Assembly: GCA_049287565.1 (NCBI GenBank)
Contig: JBAQGA010000239.1
Coordinates: forward strand, 1-64,000
Direction of reading: 5' to 3'
DNA length: 64,000 nucleotides
Source of the DNA: UBA8522 sp049287565
GTDB taxonomy: Bacteria; Acidobacteriota; Aminicenantia; Aminicenantales; UBA8522
Position 1 is the first letter of the stretch. Every line of letters starts with the position of its first letter. Under the pieces are notes generated by a model. It had not been told where the DNA came from and did not search any database. It saw only the letters and a list, made by a program, of their open reading frames with translations. Positions 16,129 to 24,639 of this stretch are shown piece by piece. The position numbers and the translations under genes are program-made.

Positions 16129-18837
16129 ATGAATCCACTTCCTCCCGTGCGCCTGCGCTGTGAATACCTGGACAATCCGATCGGCTTGGGTACCGGAGCG
16201 CCGCGTTTCTCCTGGGTGCCGGAACATCCCCGTCGTGGAGCCAGACAGGCCGGCTATCAGGTCATTGTCTCCCCGGAGCGAGATTTTTTGCAGAAAGGGA
16301 TAGGAGATTACTGGGACAGCCAAAGGGTGGGGTCGGAGCGGACTTCAGGCATTTCCTACGAAGGGGCCCCGCTATGGAGCGGAAAGCGCTATTTTTGGCG
16401 GCTGCGCTGGTGGGACGAGGAGGGGAACATCAGCCCCTGGAGCGAAACGTCTTGGTTCGAGATGGGCCTGCTCCTGAAGAGGGACTGGAAGGCCAAATGG
16501 ATCAGCCGGCCGAAGCTGGCCGAGTTCACCTCTCGCGGGAACGTGATGCAGGGTGTATATTCCGGGGATTTTGTCCAGAGTCTGGCCATCTACCTGCGGA
16601 AGGAATTCGAGGTCAAGGGTGCCGTCCGCCGCGCCCGCGCCTATGTCTGCGGGCTCGGCTACTACGAACTCCGGCTCAACGGACGCAAAGTCGGCGATCA
16701 TGTCCTCGACCCGGCCCAAACCGACTACCGAAAAATCGCCCTTTATTCCGTTTTCGACATCACCGCTCACATCCGGGAAAGGAATGCGCTGGCCGTCATC
16801 CTCGGCAACGGCCGACACATCAAGAACTTCGGCTACGGCAAGCCGCGGCTTCTCCTCCAGCTCCATCTGGAGAGAGAGAACGAGCTCGTCGACCGGATCG
16901 ACAGCGATGGGACCTGGAAAGCCAACTCCGGTCCCCTCCTGGAAAACGGCCTTTACTCAGGCGAGCGCTATGACGCCAGGCTTGAATGGGAGGATTGGGA
17001 CGTGCCGGGATTCGACGACTCGTCTTGGGAAGAGGCGGAGGTCGTCTCCGGTCCGTCCGTGGCTCCCCAAGTGCTCCCTCCGATACAGGTCGTCGAAACG
17101 CTTCGACCGGTCAATCTATGGACCCCGCGGCCGGGTGCTTATGTCTTCGATTTCGGCCAGAATTTTTCCGGCTGGGTCAGGCTCAAGACCCGGGGACCGC
17201 GCGGACGGGAGATTCGGCTCCGGCATGCCGAGCTCATCTATGAGGACGGCACGATCAACGTCCTGCCCAATCAGAACGCCGAGGCCACCGATGTCTTTAT
17301 CCTAAAGGGACAGGGTGAGGAAGTCTACGAGCCGAGGTTCACCTATCACGGATTCCGTTATGCCGAGGTCGAAGGCTTGCCCGGAGAGCCCGAGCCGGAC
17401 ACCCTGGAGGGGTGTTTCGTCCATAGCGATGTCGAGAGGAGCGGAGACTTCCGCTGCTCGCATTCTCTTCTCAACCGGGTCCATCAGAACATCATCTGGG
17501 GTCAGCTGTCCAACTTGATGAGCATCCCGACGGATTGCCCCCAGCGCGATGAACGACACGGCTGGCTCGGGGACGCCCATCTTGCCGCCGAGGAGTCCAT
17601 CCTCAATTTCGACATGTCCTCTTTTTATAGCAAATTCCTGGAGGATATCCGGTTGTCCCAAAAAGAGGACGGCAGTCTTCCCGACACCGTCCCTCCCTAC
17701 ATCCAGCGGCTTTACCCGGCCGATCCGGCCTGGGGAATCGCCTATTTGGAACTGGCCTGGCTGATGTTTCTCTACTTCGGGGACGAGCGTGTCTTGCAGA
17801 AGCATTACGCGGGGATGAAAAAATACGTCGACCACCTCAGCAGAAACACGGAAGAATACATCGTCCAGAAGCTCGGCAAGTACGGTGACTGGTGTCCGCC
17901 GGGAAGCATAGTCCCCAAAAAGACCCCTCTCGAACTGACTTCGACGTGGTCCTATTATCGAGCCGCCGGCCTTTTAGCCACATTTGCCAGGGTTTTGGGC
18001 CGGACAGATGACAGCCGGGACTATGGCCGGCTGGCCGAAGCCATCAAGGCCGCTTTCAACGCCAGATTCCTGGCCGGCGACCAGTACGCCGCTTTCCGGG
18101 TCGGCCCGGCCGATAAAAGCCCCGACCAATCCTCGAACGTGCTGCCGTTGGCCCTGGATATGGTCCCTGAGGATAAAAAGAACAAAGTCCTCACCCGCCT
18201 GCTCGACAGCGTCGTCAAGGAGTGGGATTATCACCTCGACACCGGGATCATTGGAACGCGGTACCTGCTCGACGTTTTAACCGATAACGGCCACGGAGAG
18301 ACCGCCTTCCGGGTGGCCACCCAGCACACCTATCCGGGTTGGGGCTTCATGGTCGAAGCCGGGGCGACGACCCTCTGGGAACGTTGGGAGAAGCTAACCG
18401 GAGGCGGAATGAATTCTCACAATCACATCATGCTCGGAAGCATCGATGCCTGGCTCTACCGCACGGTGGCCGGACTGAGGTGTGTCGCTCCTGGGTGGAT
18501 GAAGATGGTCATCCGGCCGCTGCTCTGCGCCGGTCTCAACGAGGCCTCAGCCAATGTCCTGACCGTCCGGGGGCCGGCCGAAGTCGCCTGGCGGAAAGAG
18601 GAACGGGACTTCGAGCTCAGTGCTCGTATCCCGGTCGGTGCCGAGGCGGAGATCCATATTCCCGGACGCTCTGCCGGAAGCCTGATCAAGGAAAGTGGAA
18701 CGGTGATCTGGAGAGATGGCCAAGCGGCGAACCTTCCGCCCGAGATTTCCGGCCCGAAAGAAGCCGGCCCATATATGCTTTTCACCGTCGGGAGCGGCCG
18801 CTACTCTTTCCGCAGCGAATCGGACGCGGCCCTTTGA
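16129..18837 (+). CDS. Alpha-L-rhamnosidase, GH78 family
   Basis: The product is 902 residues with the GH78 order. An N-terminal Ig-like fold (APRFSWVPEHPRRGARQAGYQV) is followed by beta-sandwich domains with ARAYVCGLGYYELRLNG and FDFGQNFSGWVRL. The (alpha/alpha)6 barrel has TDCPQRDERHGWLGDAH, which carries catalytic-site acids, and GATTLWERWEKL; a C-terminal beta domain ends the protein. It releases terminal L-rhamnose from glycosides for the rhaA-rhaB route. No signal peptide is visible, so the enzyme seems cytosolic and its substrates must be imported. The ATG at 16129 has AAAGGA ten bases upstream and is preferred to the GTG at 16093. Confidence 0.92.
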   Translation: MNPLPPVRLRCEYLDNPIGLGTGAPRFSWVPEHPRRGARQAGYQVIVSPERDFLQKGIGDYWDSQRVGSERTSGISYEGAPLWSGKRYFWRLRWWDEEGNISPWSETSWFEMGLLLKRDWKAKWISRPKLAEFTSRGNVMQGVYSGDFVQSLAIYLRKEFEVKGAVRRARAYVCGLGYYELRLNGRKVGDHVLDPAQTDYRKIALYSVFDITAHIRERNALAVILGNGRHIKNFGYGKPRLLLQLHLERENELVDRIDSDGTWKANSGPLLENGLYSGERYDARLEWEDWDVPGFDDSSWEEAEVVSGPSVAPQVLPPIQVVETLRPVNLWTPRPGAYVFDFGQNFSGWVRLKTRGPRGREIRLRHAELIYEDGTINVLPNQNAEATDVFILKGQGEEVYEPRFTYHGFRYAEVEGLPGEPEPDTLEGCFVHSDVERSGDFRCSHSLLNRVHQNIIWGQLSNLMSIPTDCPQRDERHGWLGDAHLAAEESILNFDMSSFYSKFLEDIRLSQKEDGSLPDTVPPYIQRLYPADPAWGIAYLELAWLMFLYFGDERVLQKHYAGMKKYVDHLSRNTEEYIVQKLGKYGDWCPPGSIVPKKTPLELTSTWSYYRAAGLLATFARVLGRTDDSRDYGRLAEAIKAAFNARFLAGDQYAAFRVGPADKSPDQSSNVLPLALDMVPEDKKNKVLTRLLDSVVKEWDYHLDTGIIGTRYLLDVLTDNGHGETAFRVATQHTYPGWGFMVEAGATTLWERWEKLTGGGMNSHNHIMLGSIDAWLYRTVAGLRCVAPGWMKMVIRPLLCAGLNEASANVLTVRGPAEVAWRKEERDFELSARIPVGAEAEIHIPGRSAGSLIKESGTVIWRDGQAANLPPEISGPKEAGPYMLFTVGSGRYSFRSESDAAL

Positions 18838-18862
18838 TTATGCCCGCCATTCCCTCTAAAAT
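18834..18862 (+). promoter_or_regulatory. Promoter of the small-protein/acyl-CoA synthetase operon
   Basis: TTGATT (18834-18839) and TAAAAT (18857-18862) with a 17-base spacer. The -35 overlaps the 3' end of the rhamnosidase gene. Confidence 0.5.
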
Positions 18863-18886
18863 GAAAGCCGAGAAAGGAGAATCTCC

Positions 18887-19024
18887 ATGGACATGCTGAA
18901 CAAAGAGGTCCGGGAGGCGACCCAAAAAAAGTTCGACAACGAGACCGTCTTCATAGAAGGGGCGGTGCCCGAGGGCGTCTTTCTCGGCCACATCCTCAAG
19001 GCCGTCGCTCAGGATCGGAAGTAG
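18887..19024 (+). CDS. 45-residue protein preceding acyl-CoA synthetase
   Basis: The frame MDMLNKEVREATQKKFDN... ends LGHILKAVAQDRK. A strong AGGAG site six bases before the ATG and a promoter just upstream support it. It ends three bases before the synthetase start, so both are on one transcript. It is soluble, amphipathic and has no motif I recognise. It could be a small partner or regulator of the synthetase; no function is claimed. Confidence 0.6.
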   Translation: MDMLNKEVREATQKKFDNETVFIEGAVPEGVFLGHILKAVAQDRK

Positions 19025-19027
19025 GTT

Positions 19028-21160
19028 ATGTCCAAGCTCGATTCCCTCTTCTATCCGAGGTCGATCGCCGTTATCGGCGCCTCCCGCCGGCCCGGAAGCG
19101 TCGGTCATTCGCTGCTCGCCAATCTTTTGATGAACCGCTACCAGGGGATCATCTATCCGGTCAATCCGAATGCTTCGAGCGTCCTGAGCATCAAGTGTTA
19201 TCCCCGTGTGCTCGAGATCTCGGACGACGTGGACCTGGCGGTCGTCATCGTCCCCAGCCGGTTCGTCGCCTCCGTCATCGAGGACTGCGGGAGGATGGGG
19301 ATCAAGGCCGCCATCGTCATCAGCGCGGGCTTCAAGGAGATCGGGGGCAAAGGCGTCGACCTGGAACAGCGCGTTCTGGAGGTCAGCCGCAAGTATGACA
19401 TCGCCCTGGTCGGGCCCAACTGCCTGGGGATCATCAACACCGACCCCGTCTCCCAGATGAGCGCGACCTTCGCCACGGACATGCCGAAGGTGGGAAACAT
19501 CGGTTTCATCTCCCAGAGCGGGGCGCTCTGCGTGGCCGTGCTCAACTACGCCCAGGAAGCCAATATCGGCTTCTCCAAGTTCATCAGCATGGGGAACAAG
19601 GCCGGCGTCGGAGAGAACGAACTCCTCTCCTACCTCAAGTCCGACCCCAAGACCGATGTCATTCTCATGTACCTCGAGGACCTGGTTAATGGCCGCGAGT
19701 TCATGCGGATCGCCCGCGAGACCACCGGCTCCATCAAAAGGCCCAAACCGATCATCGCCCTCAAGGCCGGACGGACTTTGCCCGGCGCCCGGGCCGCGTC
19801 CTCCCATACCGGCTCGCTGGCCGGTTCGGACAGGGTTTACGACGCCATCTTTGAGCAGTCCGGTGTTCTGCGCGTGGAAACACTCGAGGAGCTCTTCGAT
19901 TATGTCAAAGGGTTTTCCCGTCAGCCGCTTCCCGAAGGCCCCAACGTCGGAATCGTCACCAACTCCGGCGGCCCGGGTATCCTGGCCACTGATGCCTGCA
20001 TCCGCCACGGTCTGAACATCCCTCCGCTCAGCGGCCCCACGGTTTCGAAGTTGCGCCGGGTCCTGCCGAAGACGGCCAGCCTTCATAATCCCGTGGACCT
20101 GGTGGCCGAGGCTCAGGCCGAGCAGTATGAAGCCGCCTTGAGGTCCGTCCTCAGGGATCGCCAGATCCATTCGGCCATCGTCATCCTCACCTCCACGGCC
20201 TTTACTGAAGTGGACAAGATCTCGGCGGCGGTCGTCAAGGTCGCCGGCGAATTCGAGAAGCCGGTCGTCAGCTGTCTTCTCGGCGTGTTCGACGTTTCCA
20301 AGGGGATCGAGATCCTCGAAGCCGACGGGATTCCCAACTACCGTTTTCCCGAATCGGCAGCCCGGGTTCTCTCCGAGATGGCCAAGTTCACGCTCTGGCG
20401 CGGCCGGCCGCAGACGCGCGCCCGGGCTTATCGCGTCGATAAGGTCAAGGTCAAAGCGATCTTTGACGCGGTTAAGAAAGAAGGCCGTCGGTTTCTGCTC
20501 GAGCAGGAAGCCTATGACGTTCTCCGGGCCTATCGCTTCCCGGTGATCGAGTCGCGGCTCGCCGGGACCGAGGGCGAGGCCGCCGAGGCCGCCCGGAAGA
20601 TCGGCTTTCCGGTTGTCCTGAAGATCGCCTCGGCCGATGTCGTCCACAAGTTCGATTTTGACGCTGTCCGGCTCGACCTCAAGGACGAGGCCGAGGTCAG
20701 GCAGGCCTACCGGGAGATTCTGAAAAACGTCCGCCGCCGCAAAAGGAATGCCCGGATCGCCGGGGTCACCGTCGAGAAGATGGCCCGGCCGGGAAAAGAG
20801 ATCATCCTGGGCATGAGCCGAGACCTCCAGTTCGGGCCGGTCCTGATGTTCGGCTTGGGCGGCATCTATGTCGAAGCCCTCGAGGATGTCTCCTTCCGCC
20901 TGGCGCCTATCCGTGAATATTCGGCCCTGGCCATGATCAGGAAGACAAAGACCCACAAGATCCTGGAAGGTTTTCGGGGCGGGCCCGTCTATGACCTGGA
21001 GGCCATCGCCGAATGCCTGAAAAAACTGTCCCAACTGGTCGTCGATTTCGAGGACATCCAGGAGCTGGACATCAACCCGCTGTTCGTCTACGAGAAAGGA
21101 CAGGGCTGCCGCGTCGTCGACGCCCGGATCGTCATCAAAGACGACGTCCACCGTCCATAG
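19028..21160 (+). CDS. Acetate/acyl-CoA ligase (ADP-forming), alpha-beta fusion
   Basis: The product is 710 residues. It has a CoA-binding Rossmann domain (PRSIAVIGASRRPGSVGHSL), a succinyl-CoA-synthetase-like domain with GPNCLGIIN and FISQSGALC, and the catalytic phosphohistidine in AASSHTGSLAGSD. A C-terminal ATP-grasp domain follows from about residue 490 (GFPVVLKIASADVVHKFD; LDINPLFVYEKG). Such enzymes convert acetyl-CoA or another acyl-CoA with ADP and Pi to the acid and ATP, typical of fermentative archaea and some bacteria. The inference is substrate-level ATP formation from sugar or amino-acid breakdown. Substrate range cannot be read from sequence. Confidence 0.9.
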   Translation: MSKLDSLFYPRSIAVIGASRRPGSVGHSLLANLLMNRYQGIIYPVNPNASSVLSIKCYPRVLEISDDVDLAVVIVPSRFVASVIEDCGRMGIKAAIVISAGFKEIGGKGVDLEQRVLEVSRKYDIALVGPNCLGIINTDPVSQMSATFATDMPKVGNIGFISQSGALCVAVLNYAQEANIGFSKFISMGNKAGVGENELLSYLKSDPKTDVILMYLEDLVNGREFMRIARETTGSIKRPKPIIALKAGRTLPGARAASSHTGSLAGSDRVYDAIFEQSGVLRVETLEELFDYVKGFSRQPLPEGPNVGIVTNSGGPGILATDACIRHGLNIPPLSGPTVSKLRRVLPKTASLHNPVDLVAEAQAEQYEAALRSVLRDRQIHSAIVILTSTAFTEVDKISAAVVKVAGEFEKPVVSCLLGVFDVSKGIEILEADGIPNYRFPESAARVLSEMAKFTLWRGRPQTRARAYRVDKVKVKAIFDAVKKEGRRFLLEQEAYDVLRAYRFPVIESRLAGTEGEAAEAARKIGFPVVLKIASADVVHKFDFDAVRLDLKDEAEVRQAYREILKNVRRRKRNARIAGVTVEKMARPGKEIILGMSRDLQFGPVLMFGLGGIYVEALEDVSFRLAPIREYSALAMIRKTKTHKILEGFRGGPVYDLEAIAECLKKLSQLVVDFEDIQELDINPLFVYEKGQGCRVVDARIVIKDDVHRP

Positions 21161-21179
21161 TCCCGATTTATCGAGATTG

Positions 21180-21188
21180 TGGTATAAT
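21180..21188 (+). promoter_or_regulatory. Extended -10 promoter ahead of the phosphatase-superfamily cluster
   Basis: TGG followed by a perfect TATAAT (21183-21188) forms an extended -10 box; no good -35 is visible. The ATG of the first phosphatase-superfamily gene is 14 bases further on, with no ribosome site between. Confidence 0.45.
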
Positions 21189-21202
21189 ATTGACCTTTGA
21201 TA

Positions 21203-22498
21203 ATGGCCTTATTTCAGAAAAAGAAAAGAACGCGGACCTGCATCATCGGCCTGGACGGAGTCCCCTACTCTCTCGTCCTCGAGCTGGCCGACCGGGGGAT
21301 TATGCCGTCGTTGGCCGGACTCCTCAAGAGCGGCCACCTGCACAGGATGAAGGCCAGCCTCCCCGAGATCTCGGCCGTGTCCTGGACGGATTTCATGACC
21401 GGTGTGGATTCCGGCTCCCACGGCATCTTCGGGTTCAGCGACCTCAAGCCCGGCTCCTACGGGATGCGTTTCCCCAATTTTTCCGACGTCAAGCGGGAGA
21501 CCATCTGGGACATCCTGGGGAAGCAGGGACGGAAATCGATCATCATCAACCAGCCCTCGACCTATCCGGCCCGTCCCCTTAACGGCGTGCTGATTGCGGG
21601 GTTCGTCGCCCTCGACCTCGCCAAAGCCGTCTTCCCCCTGTCACAGAAAACAGCGCTGGAGCGGCTGGGCTACCGGATCGATATCGATACCATGAAGTCC
21701 CGGGAAGACCACGCCTTCCTCTGGCAGGAGCTCCAGACGACCCTGGACGGCCGGGAGAAGGCGCTGGACCACTTCTGGAAAGAGGACTGGGATTATTTCG
21801 AGTTCGTCATCACCGGGACCGACAGGCTCCATCATTTTCTCTGGAACGCCTATGCGGATGAAAGCCATTCCTTTCATGCCAAATTCCTGGATTATTACCG
21901 CCGGGTCGACGGGATCATCGGCCGGATCGTCCGCTCCTTCCGCAGCTTGAGGGGAAGCGACGGCGGCCTCCATCTCCTTTCCGATCACGGCTTCTGTCAG
22001 ATCGAGCAGGAGGTCTATCTCAACGCCTGGCTCGAGGAGAAAGGTTATCTCCGCTTCAGCGGCGAGACGCCCGGCGAACTCGGAGACATCGCCGCCGGCA
22101 GCGTCGCCTTCGCCCTGGACCCGAACCGGATCTATCTTCACCTCGTGGATCGTTTTCCAAAAGGCGCCGTCACTCCGGCCGACCGGCCGGCGCTGAAAGA
22201 AAGAATCTCCCGGGAACTCAAGGAGCTGACCTTTGAGGGTCGTCCGGTCATCCGCCGCGTCTTCGATGCGGAGAAGACCTATTCCGGTCCGTTTGTCCCC
22301 TCCGGGCCCGACCTCCTCGTCCTGGCCGAACCCGGTTTCGACCTCAAAGGGTCGATCAAGAAGAAAGATGTTTTCGGCCGGACCAACCTGGAAGGCATGC
22401 ATACCTGGGACGACGCCTTCTTCTGGGCTGACCGGAAGGTTGGAGACGACCTGAGGATCAGTCAGCTGTCCGCCCACATCCTGAGCCATTTCTCATGA
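21203..22498 (+). CDS. Alkaline phosphatase superfamily protein 1 (cytosolic phosphodiesterase-like)
   Basis: The product is 431 residues of the type I phosphodiesterase/nucleotide pyrophosphatase fold, without signal or anchor. Likely metal residues are Asp18 in IIGLDGVP, Asp and His in TGTDRLHHFLW, Asp-His in LLSDHGF, and the late His in GMHTWDDAF. Ser57 in EISAVSWTDFMTG aligns with the usual nucleophile position, followed by SHGIFGF. Substrate is unknown. Its stop overlaps the ATG of the next gene (ATGA). The other two members of the trio are membrane-bound and exported, so this is the cytosolic form. Confidence 0.8.
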   Translation: MALFQKKKRTRTCIIGLDGVPYSLVLELADRGIMPSLAGLLKSGHLHRMKASLPEISAVSWTDFMTGVDSGSHGIFGFSDLKPGSYGMRFPNFSDVKRETIWDILGKQGRKSIIINQPSTYPARPLNGVLIAGFVALDLAKAVFPLSQKTALERLGYRIDIDTMKSREDHAFLWQELQTTLDGREKALDHFWKEDWDYFEFVITGTDRLHHFLWNAYADESHSFHAKFLDYYRRVDGIIGRIVRSFRSLRGSDGGLHLLSDHGFCQIEQEVYLNAWLEEKGYLRFSGETPGELGDIAAGSVAFALDPNRIYLHLVDRFPKGAVTPADRPALKERISRELKELTFEGRPVIRRVFDAEKTYSGPFVPSGPDLLVLAEPGFDLKGSIKKKDVFGRTNLEGMHTWDDAFFWADRKVGDDLRISQLSAHILSHFS

Positions 22499-24639
22499 AC
22501 AAAAACTTTCCAACACGAACACTTCTCATCGTTATAGGACTCCTTTTTTGTTGCGGCCTGCCCGCCCAGGCATACATAGGTCCGGGCGCCGGGTTCGCTT
22601 TTCTCTCCTCGTTCCTCGTCTTTTTCCTCACCTTTTTCCTGGCCGTTTTCTCTTTTCTTTCCTGGCCTTTTCGCCTGCTCATCCGGATGATCAAGGGCCG
22701 AAGAACACTCAAGGGTGCGCTCGTCGACAAGGTGGTCATCATCGGACTGGACGGGCTCGAACCCACGCTGGCCGAAAAATTCATGAGCGAGGGCAAGCTC
22801 CCCCATCTCTCCAGGCTTAAGAAAGAAGGCACCTACGCGCGCCTCCAGACAACGACCCCGGCCATCTCGCCGGTGGCCTGGTCGTCTTTCATGACCGGCT
22901 CCGAGCCGTCCAAACACAACATCTTCGATTTTCTCAGCCGTGACCCGCGGACCTACCTCCCCTCCCTGTCGTCCGCCTATATCGGCCGTCCGAAAAGAGT
23001 CCTTTCCCTAGGGAAGTACTCCATTCCTCTGTCCAAGCCCGAGATCCGGGGGATGAGGAAGAGCGTACCCTTCTGGAAGACCCTGGGAGATGCCGGCATC
23101 TTCAGCACCGTCCTCCGCGTGCCGATCACCTTTCCGCCGGAAAAATTCTCCGGCCACCTCCTCTCCGGGATGTGCGCGCCGGACCTCAAGGGGAGCCAGG
23201 GAACGTTCGCTTTTTACACCACCGACTCGGCCAAGATAACGAAGCGGGAGGGCGGAGTGGCCATTCCTGTCGAGGTCCGGGATGACCGGGTGGAAACCTA
23301 TATTTCCGGGCCGGAAAATTCACTCATCAAGAGCGCTCCGGAGATCCGCATCCCCCTGAGGATCGAGATCCGCCGGGAAAAACGCGAGGTCAGAGTCCAC
23401 GTTTCCGGCCAACGATTCGACCTCCGGGCCGGCGAGTTCTCTCCCTGGACCCGGATCGTCTTCAAGCCGGGGCTGGGGATGAAGGTCAAAGCCGTTGCCC
23501 GCTTCTATGTCTCCTCGCTCGACCCTCACTTCGAGATGTACATGACCCCCTTGAACATCGATCCGGAGAAACCGGCCCTGCCCATCTCTCATCCTTTTAT
23601 CTATTCCGTCTATCTCAGCAAGCTCCTGGGAAGTTTCATCACCCTCGGCGAAGCCAACGATACCTGGGCCCTGAACGAGGGCGCGCTCAAAGAGGCTCCC
23701 TTCCTCGATCTCACCTATTCCAACCACAGGGAATGGGAAGCGATGCTTTTCAACGCCCTGGCCAAGACGAAAAGAGGAACCGTTATCTGCGTTTTCGAGA
23801 CCACCGACAGCATCCAACACATGTTCTGGAGGTATCTGGACAAGGCCCATCCGGCCCTCCGGACGACGTCACCGGAGATGAGCTCCCAGGTCATCGAGGA
23901 CCTCTACACAAAGATGGATGACCTGATCGGCCGGGTCAGGGCCAAGCTCGACTCCCGGAGCGCCCTCATCGTCATGTCGGACCACGGCTTCAAGTCCTTC
24001 CGCCGGGGCGTCAACCTCAACTCCTGGCTCTATCTCAACGGCTATCTGAGTCTCAAAGACGGGAAGACCGCAAGTGAAGAATGGTTCAAGGACGTGGATT
24101 GGGAGAAAACCAGAGCCTATGCCCTGGGGCTGGGAGGGCTGTACATCAACCAAAAGGGCCGGGAAGCAAAAGGCATCGTCGGGGCCGGAGAAGAAACGCG
24201 GGCCCTCAAGGCGGAACTGATCACCAAACTCAACCGGCTTCGGGACGAGGCCGCCGGCGACGTCGCCATCACCGAGGCTTATGACCGTGACCGGATCTAT
24301 GCAGGACCGTACGTCCATAACGCGCCCGACCTCGTCATCGGCTACAACCAGGGGTTTCGGGCCTCCTGGGATTCGGTGACGGGAAAGGTCAACGGCACCA
24401 TCTTCGAAGACAATATCAAGGCCTGGAGCGGCGACCACTGCATCGATCCCCGGCACGTCCCCGGCGTTTTCTACTTCAGCCGGAAGACGGCTTCCAAGAC
24501 GCCTTCGATCATGGATGTGGCGCCGACCGTTCTGACCCTCTTCGGGCTTCCGGCGCCGGCCCACATGGACGGCCGTCCGCTCCTGGATTCGGAGGCGCCG
24601 CCTGAAACACCGCCAAGAAATAAAGGAGATAAAAAATGA
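22495..24639 (+). CDS. Alkaline phosphatase superfamily protein 2 (membrane-anchored)
   Basis: The product is 714 residues. An N-terminal signal-like helix (about residues 8-26) and a second hydrophobic segment (about 36-64) anchor it in the membrane. The catalytic domain then has VVIIGLDGLEP, the nucleophile region AISPVAWSSFMTG, HNIFDFLSRD, FETTDSIQHMFWRY, VMSDHGFKSF and WSGDH, so all metal-site motifs are present. It is more like the third protein than the first. Substrate is unknown; the topology puts the catalytic domain either in the cytosol or, if only one helix spans, in the periplasm. It overlaps both neighbours by four bases. Confidence 0.8.
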   Translation: MNKNFPTRTLLIVIGLLFCCGLPAQAYIGPGAGFAFLSSFLVFFLTFFLAVFSFLSWPFRLLIRMIKGRRTLKGALVDKVVIIGLDGLEPTLAEKFMSEGKLPHLSRLKKEGTYARLQTTTPAISPVAWSSFMTGSEPSKHNIFDFLSRDPRTYLPSLSSAYIGRPKRVLSLGKYSIPLSKPEIRGMRKSVPFWKTLGDAGIFSTVLRVPITFPPEKFSGHLLSGMCAPDLKGSQGTFAFYTTDSAKITKREGGVAIPVEVRDDRVETYISGPENSLIKSAPEIRIPLRIEIRREKREVRVHVSGQRFDLRAGEFSPWTRIVFKPGLGMKVKAVARFYVSSLDPHFEMYMTPLNIDPEKPALPISHPFIYSVYLSKLLGSFITLGEANDTWALNEGALKEAPFLDLTYSNHREWEAMLFNALAKTKRGTVICVFETTDSIQHMFWRYLDKAHPALRTTSPEMSSQVIEDLYTKMDDLIGRVRAKLDSRSALIVMSDHGFKSFRRGVNLNSWLYLNGYLSLKDGKTASEEWFKDVDWEKTRAYALGLGGLYINQKGREAKGIVGAGEETRALKAELITKLNRLRDEAAGDVAITEAYDRDRIYAGPYVHNAPDLVIGYNQGFRASWDSVTGKVNGTIFEDNIKAWSGDHCIDPRHVPGVFYFSRKTASKTPSIMDVAPTVLTLFGLPAPAHMDGRPLLDSEAPPETPPRNKGDKK

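Noticed and set aside
18782..21151. Minus-strand open frame of 789 codons antisense to the acyl-CoA synthetase
   Set aside because: Shadow frame caused by GC-biased third positions of the plus-strand gene.
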